This document shows, in pieces, positions 53,736 to 63,093 of a stretch of 64,000 nt of DNA (position 1 is the first letter of the stretch; each line of letters opens with the position of its first letter). This DNA comes from Lachnospiraceae bacterium (GTDB lineage: Bacteria > Bacillota > Clostridia > Lachnospirales > Lachnospiraceae): the NCBI GenBank assembly GCA_902363675.1, contig CABJAV010000010.1, positions 1 through 64,000 of the forward strand, given 5' to 3'. A model generated the notes under the pieces. It ran no database searches. It was not told the origin of the DNA and saw only the letters and a list, made by a program, of their open reading frames with translations. Made by a program: the position numbers and the translations under genes.

Positions 53736-53873
53736 ATGGTTGGTACAGCGATTGTATTAGTTATACTTATCGTTGTGGTCACGATTGCCACCAAGAGTCT
53801 TATCAAAGATAAGAAAAATGGAAAATCCATATCTTGTGGCGGTGACTGCAAAAACTGTCACGGATGTCATTAA
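53736..53873 (+). CDS. FeoB-associated Cys-rich small membrane protein
   Basis: 45 residues behind AAAGGAG. One membrane helix (GTAIVLVILIVVVTIATK) is followed by a cytosolic tail with CGGDC, NCHGC spaced Cys residues, as in the small proteins that often accompany FeoB ferrous iron transporters. No feoA or feoB lies in the window. Operator and adjacent DtxR-family gene suggest iron- or manganese-responsive expression. Confidence 0.85.
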   Translation: MVGTAIVLVILIVVVTIATKSLIKDKKNGKSISCGGDCKNCHGCH

Positions 53874-53892
53874 TTAAATGTTCAACGACTAG

Positions 53893-53919
53893 AAAGGCCG
53901 GACTGCAACCGGTCTTTTT
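53893..53919 (+). terminator. intrinsic terminator after the FeoB-associated gene
   Basis: GGCCGG-7 nt-CCGGTC, flanked by AAA and TTTTT. Confidence 0.75.
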
Positions 53920-53965
53920 GGTGTATCCGGAATGATGCAGAAAAACTGCTGGTACTAAAGTACAC

Positions 53966-53994
53966 TTGTGCTTTTCTGAAAATTTTGCCATACT
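53966..53994 (+). promoter_or_regulatory. promoter of the Ig-like secreted protein gene
   Basis: TTGTGC (53966-53971), 17-bp spacer, CATACT (53989-53994), about 37 bp before the start codon. Confidence 0.5.
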
Positions 53995-54030
53995 TAATTA
54001 ACAAAATATAATTTTAAGGGAGAAACAGTT

Positions 54031-55047
54031 ATGAAAGCAAATATTACAAAGAGACTGGCTTGTACATTATTAGCATTAGCAGTTATGATTACTACTGTAT
54101 TTGTGCATGTTGAGTCTGCACAGGCTGCGGAAAGGTATACCTATGCATACAAATCTACAGATAATGAGACTGCATATGCAGGAACAGAGGTAAAGACTCC
54201 TTTTACCCTTACGAATAACCAGGGAATAGGAATCCTTATTGTTGCAACGGCACCAGTGGACATGAAAATTACGGTGTATAATAGTAATGGGGTTGCAATG
54301 GACTGGGCTGATAATCCGTTTTATGCATCAGCATCAACGGATTGGCACTATGATTCCGGTGTGGGGGAATATGTGTTTACGGCCGTACTTAAGGCTATGA
54401 ATCCGGGAGATTACTATTTTGGTATTACATTTTCAGAAAATACAAATTATTTATTGTATATTATACAGAATAATGAAAGTGCAAAGATCAACCAGAGTAA
54501 GGCAATCATCACAAAAGGTTTTACAAAGAAGCTTTCAGTTACCGGTGCAAAAGTAAAATCCTGGAAATCAAGCAATAAGAAAATCGCAAAAGTAGACAAG
54601 AAAGGTAAAGTTACAGGAGTAAAGGCTGGTAAGACAACTATTTATGCAACAACAGCGGATGGTAAGAAACTTACTTGCAAGGTGACGGTAAAAGAAAATA
54701 AGTACTCTGTGACAAAACCGTCTTTAAGTGATGCAGGACAGATGGGATGTTTTGTAGAAGCATATAAGGCTTCCTATGATAAGTCAGGTAATCTTGTTAT
54801 TAATGCAATAATTATAAATAATTCAGCGAATCGCATTGTTCGTTTAAAGGATGTGAAGTTTGTTGTAAAGGATGCGAATGGTAAGGTTGTTGGCACTTAC
54901 AAAGCTTCTAAGTATAACGTTTCTGTTTCTTCATATTCAACAAAGAGTGTAAAGTTTACACTTAAAAAGTCTTTATTGAAGAAAAAGAAAATTGATTTAC
55001 GTAATGCGACAATCGTAAGAAAAGGCGGAAGTTATTATTATCGTTAA
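54031..55047 (+). CDS. secreted protein with a bacterial Ig-like (Big_2) domain
   Basis: 338 residues behind AAGGGAGAA. Signal peptide to ~residue 33 (ending SAQAAE). Residues ~35-155 are a beta-sandwich (pre-peptidase C-terminal-like, with TDWHYDSGVGEYVFTA). Residues ~160-225 form a Big_2 Ig-like domain (KSWKSSNKKIAKVDKKGKVT, KAGKTTIYATT). The last ~110 residues are beta-rich, resembling a FxLYD-type domain (VIIINNSANRIVRLKDVKF in part), with a strongly basic Lys content. It has no wall-sorting motif. It probably binds the cell envelope; the role is unknown. Confidence 0.75.
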   Translation: MKANITKRLACTLLALAVMITTVFVHVESAQAAERYTYAYKSTDNETAYAGTEVKTPFTLTNNQGIGILIVATAPVDMKITVYNSNGVAMDWADNPFYASASTDWHYDSGVGEYVFTAVLKAMNPGDYYFGITFSENTNYLLYIIQNNESAKINQSKAIITKGFTKKLSVTGAKVKSWKSSNKKIAKVDKKGKVTGVKAGKTTIYATTADGKKLTCKVTVKENKYSVTKPSLSDAGQMGCFVEAYKASYDKSGNLVINAIIINNSANRIVRLKDVKFVVKDANGKVVGTYKASKYNVSVSSYSTKSVKFTLKKSLLKKKKIDLRNATIVRKGGSYYYR

Positions 55048-55062
55048 TAATAACAGGAAAAG

Positions 55063-55111
55063 AAAGCGTAGCAGTTTGAGGTTTTAGAAACTGTTACGCT
55101 TTTTCTTTTTT
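55063..55111 (+). terminator. intrinsic terminator after the Ig-like protein gene
   Basis: AAAGCGTAGCAGTTT pairs with AAACTGTTACGCTTT (one mismatch), followed by TTCTTTTTT. Confidence 0.85.
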
Positions 55112-55116
55112 ACCGC

Positions 55117-55146
55117 TTGAATAGGATATAGTGGAAATGATATAAT
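55117..55146 (+). promoter_or_regulatory. promoter of the ABC exporter operon
   Basis: TTGAAT (55117-55122), 18-bp spacer, TATAAT (55141-55146), 48 bp before the start codon. Confidence 0.6.
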
Positions 55147-55193
55147 TCTAAATTAGGCATGTATATACTAATTATGAAGAAGGAATTTATTTT

Positions 55194-56948
55194 ATGAAAA
55201 AACTATTGATCTATCTAAGAGATTATAAGAAGGAGTGTGTTCTGTCCCCTTTGTTTAAATTGCTGGAAGCCTCCTTTGAACTGATTGTTCCGCTGGTTAT
55301 GGCGGCAATTATTGATAAGGGTATCGCATTGTCGGATCGCCCGTATATTTTTCATATGGGTGGAGTGCTGGTTTTACTGGCATTGATTGGCCTGACCTGT
55401 GCCATTACCGCACAGTTTTTTGCGGCAAAAGCAGCAGTGGGATTTTCTACAAAACTTCGACATGTGCTTTTTGCTCATATTGAGACATTGTCATTTTCGG
55501 AGATGGATACCATTGGTACTTCAACATTGATTACTCGTATGACGAGTGATATCAATCAGGTACAATCAGGCGTAAATATGGTGCTGCGTCTATTCCTGCG
55601 TTCTCCATTTATTGTTTTCGGTGCTATGATTATGGCATTTACGGTTAATGTGAAAGCTGCACTCGTGTTTGTTGTTGCAATTCCGTTTCTTTCTGTTGTT
55701 GTATTTTCTGTTATGGCGGCAAGTATCCCACTTTTCAAGAAAGTGCAGAAAGGTCTGGATCAGGTACTTGGACATACAAGAGAGAACCTTGAGGGTGCGC
55801 GTGTGATCCGTGCCTTTAATAAAGAGGAACGGGAACAGAAAGAGTTTTATGAGAGCAATGAATTTCTGACGAATATGCAGATGATCGTGGGACGTATCTC
55901 TACGTTGATGAATCCACTGACTTACATTATCATCAACTGTGCCATTCTTGCTGTTATATGGATTGGTGGTAAGCAGGTATACAGTGGGATTATCACACAG
56001 GGTGAGGTAGTTGCACTGGTGAACTACATGTCACAAATTCTTGTAGAACTTGTAAAACTTGCAAACCTGATCGTGAATATTAACAAATCGATTGCTTGTG
56101 GTAACCGTATTCAGGAAGTGCTTGAAATCCAATCATCCATTGAGAATGGTTCGAAAGAGTCAGAACCTGTTGTGAGAGCAGATGCACCGGCTGTAGAATT
56201 TTCCCATGTCAGCATGTCTTATGCAGGCAGTGCAGAAGAATCACTTACCGATGTTGATTTTACAGCGAAAAAAGGCCAGACAATCGGTATTATAGGAGGC
56301 ACCGGTTCGGGAAAATCTTCTGTGGTAAATCTCATTCCGCGTTTTTATGATGTGTCAAAGGGATGTGTTCGTGTGGATGGAAGAGATGTAAAAGATTACG
56401 ATCTTGTGGCACTTCGTGATAAAATTGGTGTTGTTATGCAAAAAGCAGTCTTATTCCAGGGAACCATCGAGGAGAATCTTCGCTGGGGTAATTCAGATGC
56501 AACGGAGGAAGAACTGTGGAAAGCAATTGAAGTGGCTCAGGCAACCGATGTGGTGGAAGGAAAAGAAGGAAAACTTTCTTATATGATCGAACAGGGAGGA
56601 CGTAACCTGTCCGGTGGACAGAAACAACGTCTTACGATTGCCCGTGCTGTAGTCAAAGATCCGGATATTTTGATCTTAGATGACAGTGCATCGGCATTGG
56701 ATTTTGCGACAGATGCGAAACTTCGCAGTGCATTACGCAATCTTCAGGGCAATAAGACAATCTTTATTGTTTCACAGAGAACATCTTCAATTCAGTTTGC
56801 AGACCAGATCATTGTTATGGATGATGGCCATGCAGTTGGAATCGGTACACATGAACAGTTACTGGAAAACTGTGAAATTTATCGTGAAATTTATGAATCT
56901 CAGTTTAAAAAAGAAGATTTACAGAAACAGAAAGGAGGTGCTTTCTAA
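55194..56948 (+). CDS. heterodimeric ABC exporter subunit 1 (degenerate ATP site)
   Basis: 584 residues: six-helix exporter membrane domain (~1-320) and a nucleotide-binding domain (~335-575). Walker A GGTGSGKSS and signature NLSGGQKQR are intact. The Walker B region reads ILDDSASALD, with Asp in place of the catalytic Glu, and the switch His is Gln (VSQRTSS). Such a subunit forms a heterodimer where one ATP site does not hydrolyse. Its TAA overlaps the ATG of the partner (TAATG), indicating strict coupling. Substrate unknown; drugs, lipids or peptides are typical. Confidence 0.9.
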   Translation: MKKLLIYLRDYKKECVLSPLFKLLEASFELIVPLVMAAIIDKGIALSDRPYIFHMGGVLVLLALIGLTCAITAQFFAAKAAVGFSTKLRHVLFAHIETLSFSEMDTIGTSTLITRMTSDINQVQSGVNMVLRLFLRSPFIVFGAMIMAFTVNVKAALVFVVAIPFLSVVVFSVMAASIPLFKKVQKGLDQVLGHTRENLEGARVIRAFNKEEREQKEFYESNEFLTNMQMIVGRISTLMNPLTYIIINCAILAVIWIGGKQVYSGIITQGEVVALVNYMSQILVELVKLANLIVNINKSIACGNRIQEVLEIQSSIENGSKESEPVVRADAPAVEFSHVSMSYAGSAEESLTDVDFTAKKGQTIGIIGGTGSGKSSVVNLIPRFYDVSKGCVRVDGRDVKDYDLVALRDKIGVVMQKAVLFQGTIEENLRWGNSDATEEELWKAIEVAQATDVVEGKEGKLSYMIEQGGRNLSGGQKQRLTIARAVVKDPDILILDDSASALDFATDAKLRSALRNLQGNKTIFIVSQRTSSIQFADQIIVMDDGHAVGIGTHEQLLENCEIYREIYESQFKKEDLQKQKGGAF

Positions 56949-58717
56949 TGGCAGCAACCAAGAAAGAAAAACGACAGGGACAGATGGAAACATTGAAAAA
57001 GGTGTTTCATTATATGAAGCATTACATCCCGATTTTGATTTTATCGATTATTCTGGCTACCATTACCGTAGCACTGACTTTGTATTTTCCAATCCTTACC
57101 GGAAAAGCAATTGACTTTATCCTTGCGAAAGGTAAGGTTGATTTTGCAGGAATTTTATCACTGGCAAAGGAAGGAATTTTAATCATTGCAATTACGGCAT
57201 TGGCACAGTGGATTATGAACATGTGCAATAACCGCATGACATATAATATTGTGCGGGACATCCGTAAGGATGCATTTGACAAGATGGAACATCTTCCGCT
57301 TAGCTATATTGACAGTCATTCGCATGGAGATATGGTAAGCCGTATTATTGCGGATGTTGATACATTTGCAGATGGTCTTTTGATGGGATTTACGCAGCTG
57401 TTCACCGGAATAGCAACGATTGTCGGAACATTGATTTTTATGCTTGTTATTGACGTTAAGATTACACTTGTCGTTGTAATTCTGACACCGTTATCACTTT
57501 TTGTGGCAAGTTTTATCGCAAAGAAAACGTATTCGATGTTCCAGTTACAGACAAAGACAAGAGGAGAGCAGACAGCATTGATTGAAGAGATGGTCGGAAA
57601 CCAGAATGTGGTACAGGCATTCAATCATGAAGATGAAGCCTTAGAACAGTTTGATGAGATCAATCAGCGGCTGCAGAAGTATTCTCTTCGGGCAATTTTC
57701 TTCTCAAGTATTACAAACCCGAGTACACGATTTATCAATAGTCTGGTGTATGCTGCAGTTGGTATTGTAGGTGCGCTTTCTGTTATTTTGACGAATGGTG
57801 CATTTTCTGTTGGTAATCTGTCATGCTTTTTGTCTTATGCGAACCAGTACACCAAGCCTTTTAATGAGATTTCCGGTGTTATTACGGAACTTCAGAATGC
57901 GCTTGCATGTGCAGCACGTATTTTTGAACTGATCGAGGAACCGGCAGAAGAACCGGATGATGAAGATGCTTATGTATTAGAGAATGCCGATGGAACGGTT
58001 GATATTGATCATGTATATTTTTCTTATGTGCCGGATCAGAAACTGATCGAAGATTTTAATCTTCATGTAAAACCGGGACAGCGTGTGGCGATTGTTGGAC
58101 CGACGGGGTGCGGAAAGACAACTCTGATTAATCTGCTTATGCGTTTCTATGATGCAAATTCGGGAAAAATCACGGTCAGTGACCATGACATTATGCATAT
58201 GACAAGAAACAGTCTGCGTGCAAATTATGGTATGGTTCTGCAGGAGACGTGGCTGAAAAAGGGAACCATAAGGGATAATATCTGCATGGGCAAACCGGAA
58301 GCAACAGAGGAAGAAATGATTGCGGCTGCAAAAGCATCTCATGCACACAGCTTTATCAAGCGTCTTCCGAAAGGGTATGATACGGTTATCACGGAAGATG
58401 GAGGCAATTTGTCACAGGGACAGAAACAGTTGCTTTGCATCGCAAGGGTTATGCTTTGCCTTCCACCAATGCTGATTCTCGATGAGGCAACTTCTTCCAT
58501 TGATACGCGTACGGAAATCCGTATCCAGAAAGCATTCCTTACGATGATGCAGGGAAGAACAAGTTTTATTGTTGCGCATCGCTTGTCAACAATTCGTGAG
58601 GCAGATGTAATTCTGGTAATGAAAGATGGTAAGATTATCGAGCAGGGAAATCATGATACACTTCTTGCACAGAATGGTTTCTATGCAAATCTCTACAATA
58701 GTCAGTTCGCTTCTTAA
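56948..58717 (+). CDS. heterodimeric ABC exporter subunit 2 (catalytic ATP site)
   Basis: 589 residues with the same exporter architecture as its upstream partner. Nucleotide-binding motifs are canonical: Walker A GPTGCGKTT, signature NLSQGQKQL (G to Q at one position), Walker B LILDEATSSID with the catalytic Glu, and switch His in VAHRLST. Preceded by AAAGGAGGTG. The pairing of one degenerate and one consensus subunit resembles TM287/288- and BmrCD-type exporters. Substrate unknown. Confidence 0.9.
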   Translation: MAATKKEKRQGQMETLKKVFHYMKHYIPILILSIILATITVALTLYFPILTGKAIDFILAKGKVDFAGILSLAKEGILIIAITALAQWIMNMCNNRMTYNIVRDIRKDAFDKMEHLPLSYIDSHSHGDMVSRIIADVDTFADGLLMGFTQLFTGIATIVGTLIFMLVIDVKITLVVVILTPLSLFVASFIAKKTYSMFQLQTKTRGEQTALIEEMVGNQNVVQAFNHEDEALEQFDEINQRLQKYSLRAIFFSSITNPSTRFINSLVYAAVGIVGALSVILTNGAFSVGNLSCFLSYANQYTKPFNEISGVITELQNALACAARIFELIEEPAEEPDDEDAYVLENADGTVDIDHVYFSYVPDQKLIEDFNLHVKPGQRVAIVGPTGCGKTTLINLLMRFYDANSGKITVSDHDIMHMTRNSLRANYGMVLQETWLKKGTIRDNICMGKPEATEEEMIAAAKASHAHSFIKRLPKGYDTVITEDGGNLSQGQKQLLCIARVMLCLPPMLILDEATSSIDTRTEIRIQKAFLTMMQGRTSFIVAHRLSTIREADVILVMKDGKIIEQGNHDTLLAQNGFYANLYNSQFAS

Positions 58718-58788
58718 AAAGTAAGCAGTACGATGTTCTGTAGTAATTGGGACAATTTTACTTGAATATACATGGAGTGATTTTATCA

Positions 58789-60165
58789 ATGAAAATACAA
58801 TTGTATGATAAATCAAAAATTGAGTGGGATCATCTGACGTTTTCCAATATGGATTTACGTCGATTGATCATTCCACTCATGATTGAGCAGTTTTTGAATA
58901 GTCTTATGGGAATGGCGGATACCATGATGGTCAGCAGAGCTGGTGAAGCAGCCATTTCAGCTGTTTCACTGGTTGATGCCGTAAATATTCTGATTACGCA
59001 GGTATTTACGGCACTTGCTACAGGTGGAACGATTATCTGTGCGCAGTACATTGGCCGTCAGGATAAAAAGGAGAGTATTCGTGCGGCTCGTCAGGTTGTA
59101 TGGACAGTGTTTGTGATTTCTATGGCAATTTCCATTATTTGTGTGGCATTTCGCAGACCGTTGCTTGCCCTTATATTCGGAAAAGTAGAAAAAGCAGTTA
59201 TGACAAATTCCATTACCTATATGTGGATTACAGCATGCTCGTTTCCTTTTATCGCGTTATTTCAAGCGGGAGCAGCATTCTTTCAGGCGAGCGGTGACAG
59301 TCGTTTTCCTATGACAGTATCCGTTATTTCAAATATTATCAATATCGTAGGAAATGCAATTTTGATTTTTGGATTTCATATGGGTGTGGCAGGGGCTGCA
59401 TACTCGACATTGGTTTCCCGTATTTTTTGTATGGCAGTTGTATTTGCGCGACTTCGCCAGCCAAGACAGATGATTGTGATCAATGACCTGTTGAAAATTC
59501 GACCGGAAGGTACACTGATTAAGAAAATTCTTGCCATTGGTATTCCGTCCGGAATTGAGAATGGCATGTTCCAATTTGGTAAACTTGCCATTCAGTCGAG
59601 TGTTTCAACGCTTGGGACTGTGGCAATCGCGGCACAGGCAATGGCAAGTACTCTGGAAAACTTAAATGGAATTGCTGCGATTGGAATTGGAATCGGCATG
59701 ATGACCATTGTCGGCCAGTGTCTTGGAGCAAGAAAAAAGGAAGAGGCAAAGTATTATATTGTAAAACTTAGCATTATTTCTGAGTTTGTAATTATTGCAA
59801 GCTGTCTGCTTGTTCTTGCACTGACAAAACCGGTGTTATTCTTTGGTAAAATGTCAGTGGCTGGCACACAGATGTGTTGGGAGATGATGTGTGCCATTAC
59901 GATTGTGAAACCTCTGGTATGGGTATTTGCGTTTGTACCGCCATATGGTATGCGTGCGGCAGGCGACGTCAAATATTCCATGATTCTTTCTATGATTGTA
60001 ATGTGGGGATGTCGTGTGGCACTTGCAACATTTTTGATTCGTGGATGCGAAATGGGACCTATGGCCGTGTGGATTGGAATGTTTGCTGACTGGACCATAC
60101 GAGGATTCTTGTACTCACGTCGTTATTTGTCCGGTAAATGGATGCAACATAAGGTGATTGATTAA
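58789..60165 (+). CDS. MATE-family efflux transporter (third in window)
   Basis: 458 residues from the ATG at 58789, after GGAGTG; a TTG further upstream is not supported. Twelve predicted helices, with LRRLIIPLMIEQFLNSLMGMADTMMVSRAG in part at the N-terminus and a LGARKKEEA loop after TM8. It lies 71 bp after the ABC exporter and may be read from the same promoter. The two could share a detoxification role, though there is no direct evidence. Confidence 0.9.
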   Translation: MKIQLYDKSKIEWDHLTFSNMDLRRLIIPLMIEQFLNSLMGMADTMMVSRAGEAAISAVSLVDAVNILITQVFTALATGGTIICAQYIGRQDKKESIRAARQVVWTVFVISMAISIICVAFRRPLLALIFGKVEKAVMTNSITYMWITACSFPFIALFQAGAAFFQASGDSRFPMTVSVISNIINIVGNAILIFGFHMGVAGAAYSTLVSRIFCMAVVFARLRQPRQMIVINDLLKIRPEGTLIKKILAIGIPSGIENGMFQFGKLAIQSSVSTLGTVAIAAQAMASTLENLNGIAAIGIGIGMMTIVGQCLGARKKEEAKYYIVKLSIISEFVIIASCLLVLALTKPVLFFGKMSVAGTQMCWEMMCAITIVKPLVWVFAFVPPYGMRAAGDVKYSMILSMIVMWGCRVALATFLIRGCEMGPMAVWIGMFADWTIRGFLYSRRYLSGKWMQHKVID

Positions 60166-60213
60166 AAAATGTCATAAGGAGTTCCTTTGAGAGAGCTTCT
60201 TATGACATTTTTT
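60165..60213 (+). terminator. intrinsic terminator after the MATE gene
   Basis: AAAAATGTCATAAGGAG pairs with CTTCTTATGACATTTTT (one mismatch), followed by T residues. The flanking A run lets it act on the minus strand as well. Confidence 0.9.
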
Positions 60214-60252
60214 TACTTTAGTAGGAAATTCCTTTGGAATTCCCTGTATTTT

Positions 60253-61740
60253 TTATTCTTTGTCAGGATCTTTGTAGGAGTAGGCATTTGAAATTCTTGC
60301 ATTTTCAGCGGTGAGTGTCACTTTTTCACGGTAGAAAGCAATGACAGGAGTGCCGACTTCTACTTTATCATAAAGTTTTTTTGCAATTTTTTCCGGAAGA
60401 TTGATACAACCATGCGAACCGCTTGTTTTGTAGATTTCTCCACCAAAAGTGCTGCGCCAGCTTGCGTCATGCAGTCCGACATTATATGCAAATGGCATGA
60501 AATACTTTACATTGGAAGCATAGTTTTCACCGACAAGTGTAGCATCTTTCTGACGGTAGACAATTTTAAACACACCGTCCGGTGAACCATTGTTACGATT
60601 GAGATTACCGGATACAAAATCAGATTCCAAGACAAGTTTTCCTTTTTTGTAGAACCACATATGCTGGTTCGTATAATCCAGCTCGATATAGGTGTCTCCG
60701 ATATCATCCGTTCCGCTTTGGATGGCTGTCTGCTCATAAACAGGTTCCCGTTCTACCGGTTTTCCGTTTTTGAGATCCTTCAGGATTTCTTCTTTTTCTT
60801 TCGCTTTATTGATGGTCCATCCGTAATCGCCACCGCCAATTTTTACGGTATCTCCTTTGGAAGTTTTGAAATTACGTACGTCACCGTATGTATTGTAAGT
60901 GCTGGCAAGATGCTGCACAAAAGCGGTAACCTTGTCGTCGTTGATGGAAACTTTACCGTCTTTGCTGATGTCTAACATCTGTAAAATCCTGGAAGAATCA
61001 AGGTTTTCATCCGCACCATCGATTGTATAGTGAATGGTGGCTGCGGTGTAAGCTTCAATCTGGGATTTGAGATCCGTGATCGTTTTGTCATTTGCTGTGA
61101 TCTTCGGTTTTTGATAACAATTGTCGGAGAGTGTCAATTTTGTTTTCTGTTCATTGATTGCTGTTGTGATTTCTTTTGTCACATTTTCTTTGATCGGAGA
61201 ATTTCCCTCTACTTCATCTACTACTTTGTAATCATTGTCGGTAATATCGATGTAAGCATTTTGTGGTTCTTCGATATAATCTTTTTGAAAAATGTCCAGT
61301 GCATCAATCAGCTTTTGAAACTTGTCGGAATCATAGGTAAACGAACGGTCAAGCTCATACGTATGTTTTCGGAAAATTTCTACAGGCCACAGAAAGTTGT
61401 TTTGGTGGGAGAGGATAGAGGCCTCTTCGCCGGTAGCGTCATAGGAATAGGAAAAATCCATACCTGCCAGATGAAATTTGGTTCCTTTCCGATCATAGAG
61501 TGTCAGCAGATAATCAGACGCGTTATCAATATTTTGGGATTCCACATAGTTTGCAGTTTGATTTCCACATGGAATGTCACCGATGGTCGTATGTGGAAAA
61601 TAATGGTTGTTATAATAAATGCTAAAGCCGACATATACGCCAATCAGCGCAATACCGGCTCCGGTGAGTGACGCAAGGGCAACTCTGCGCGCTTTGTGTT
61701 TCTTTTTTCTTTTGGATAATTCTGTTGATTTTACTGCCAT
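60253..61740 (-). CDS. membrane-anchored L,D-transpeptidase (YkuD domain)
   Basis: 495 residues. Basic N-terminus (KRKKKHKARR), one membrane helix (~18-40), a long extracellular region with two PG-binding-4-like domains (~45-330), and a C-terminal YkuD catalytic domain with the conserved HDASWRSTFGG and SHGCINLPE (catalytic Cys). L,D-transpeptidases make 3-3 cross-links or attach proteins in peptidoglycan. The start codon lies only ~16 bp from the right end of the IS607-like element, so its native upstream region has been displaced; the ribosome site (GAGTGG) is weak. Confidence 0.9.
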   Translation of the reverse strand: MAVKSTELSKRKKKHKARRVALASLTGAGIALIGVYVGFSIYYNNHYFPHTTIGDIPCGNQTANYVESQNIDNASDYLLTLYDRKGTKFHLAGMDFSYSYDATGEEASILSHQNNFLWPVEIFRKHTYELDRSFTYDSDKFQKLIDALDIFQKDYIEEPQNAYIDITDNDYKVVDEVEGNSPIKENVTKEITTAINEQKTKLTLSDNCYQKPKITANDKTITDLKSQIEAYTAATIHYTIDGADENLDSSRILQMLDISKDGKVSINDDKVTAFVQHLASTYNTYGDVRNFKTSKGDTVKIGGGDYGWTINKAKEKEEILKDLKNGKPVEREPVYEQTAIQSGTDDIGDTYIELDYTNQHMWFYKKGKLVLESDFVSGNLNRNNGSPDGVFKIVYRQKDATLVGENYASNVKYFMPFAYNVGLHDASWRSTFGGEIYKTSGSHGCINLPEKIAKKLYDKVEVGTPVIAFYREKVTLTAENARISNAYSYKDPDKE

Positions 61741-61756
61741 AGATTACTGCCACTCA

Positions 61757-61779
61757 AAATATGTTTAAATAAACTCAAA
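61757..61779 (+). repeat. right-end inverted repeat of the IS607-like element
   Basis: AAATATGTTTAAATAAACTC on the plus strand; 19 of 23 bases match the left-end copy read on the minus strand. Confidence 0.6.
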
Positions 61780-61932
61780 CACATCGAGAATTGAAGTCCT
61801 TGCGGATACTTCTTACTGCTTCAATGTGTATGCTTTGGCGATTGTAAGCAATACGCTACTCACAAGTTCTTGTACACTCCACAGTCGTAAATTCCTGCGA
61901 TAGCCCGCAGTACATACTTACGTTTGCGTTCA
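61757..61932 (-). ncRNA. candidate omega-RNA / right-end region of tnpB
   Basis: TnpB nucleases use an RNA transcribed from the end of tnpB into the right end of the element, with the adjoining flank as guide. The 175 bp downstream of tnpB are non-coding and contain stem-forming repeats (for example ATTGAAG near 61791 and CTTCAAT near 61818). The position fits; no conserved omega-RNA sequence was recognised by eye. Confidence 0.35.
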
Positions 61933-63093
61933 TTATGCAACTTCGTAAGTTATAGCATCTCTTAAATTAAGAGCAGCATTAAAATCCCTATCCTCGACAT
62001 AGCCACAATCACAACGGTATATTCTATCTGAAAGCTTCAAATCTTTCTTGATAGTACCACAGCAATGGCATATTTTTGATGATGGATACCATCTGTCTAC
62101 GACTCTTAATTCAATACCATTTTCATCACACTTCGCTTTAAGCTTAGTTCTAAATTCATAAAGCTTTTGCGATGCAACGGCTTTTGATAGATGTCTGTTC
62201 TTCATCATTCCTGATACATTCAAATCTTCAATCGTTATATAAGATGGCTTGGTTTTCACTATCTCGGCTATTGATTTATTGATATAATCAGTACGGATAT
62301 TATCTATTTTATGATGAAGTCTTTGTACTTTGAGCTTTTGCTTTTGTATATTCTTTTGAGTGGACTCTCCTTTCTTTAAATTTTCATACTTGCGTGAGAG
62401 ACATCTTTGTTCTCTGCGTAGTTTCTTTTCCAATTTCTTAACTCTTGCCGACTTATTGATATTTTTATAAGTTTTACCATTAGAAACAATAGCCAAGTCT
62501 TTCAAACCTAGGTCAATTCCTATACCGTCATTACTATTATCAGCAATCTTAGCGTCGGGAATTTCTACAAGAACTGATACATAATATCTGCCTGCTTTGA
62601 TGGATACTGTACCGCTTTTGATTTTCCATCCGTCTTTAGTTGTTGGTATATAGCCTTTTTCTTTAATGCGCACCCAACCTAAAGTTGGTATGTTTAACCT
62701 ATGTCTTTCGCATCTACAATCTTTAGGATTATTCTTTACGAAATACATTTTTACATCAGATTTACCTTTCTTTTTGAAATTAGGAAAAGCACTTTGATGT
62801 TTAAAAAATCTTGTAAATGCAGTACATCCATCTTCAATAGACTTTTTTACAGCTTTTGAATACGCTTCTTTAATCCATACTTTATCAGGATTATTAGGAA
62901 TGTACTCATTATTAAGCCATACGCTAAAACTCTTGCCAGTCATAAACTTTTCACCGTTATCGTGTAAAGTTTTGTTGTGACTGAGATAAAAGTTATAGAC
63001 GTACCTACAAGTGCCGATAGCCTTGTTAATTTTGATTTTTTGCTCGACTGTCGGATTTACTTCCGTTTTGAAGCTCTTTAGCAATTTCCTCAT
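61933..63093 (-). CDS. tnpB: TnpB, IS605/IS607 OrfB RNA-guided nuclease
   Basis: 386 residues, full length. N-terminal helix-turn-helix-like region, central RuvC fold with GIDLGLKDLAI (first Asp), ITIEDLNVSGM (Glu), a zinc ribbon CHCCG...CDCG near the C-terminus, and the last RuvC Asp in EDRDFNAALNLRDA. All catalytic residues are present, so the nuclease may be active. TnpB cuts DNA at sites specified by its omega-RNA and a short adjacent motif, favouring element retention. It overlaps the end of the broken tnpA by 68 bp. Confidence 0.92.
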   Translation of the reverse strand: MRKLLKSFKTEVNPTVEQKIKINKAIGTCRYVYNFYLSHNKTLHDNGEKFMTGKSFSVWLNNEYIPNNPDKVWIKEAYSKAVKKSIEDGCTAFTRFFKHQSAFPNFKKKGKSDVKMYFVKNNPKDCRCERHRLNIPTLGWVRIKEKGYIPTTKDGWKIKSGTVSIKAGRYYVSVLVEIPDAKIADNSNDGIGIDLGLKDLAIVSNGKTYKNINKSARVKKLEKKLRREQRCLSRKYENLKKGESTQKNIQKQKLKVQRLHHKIDNIRTDYINKSIAEIVKTKPSYITIEDLNVSGMMKNRHLSKAVASQKLYEFRTKLKAKCDENGIELRVVDRWYPSSKICHCCGTIKKDLKLSDRIYRCDCGYVEDRDFNAALNLRDAITYEVA

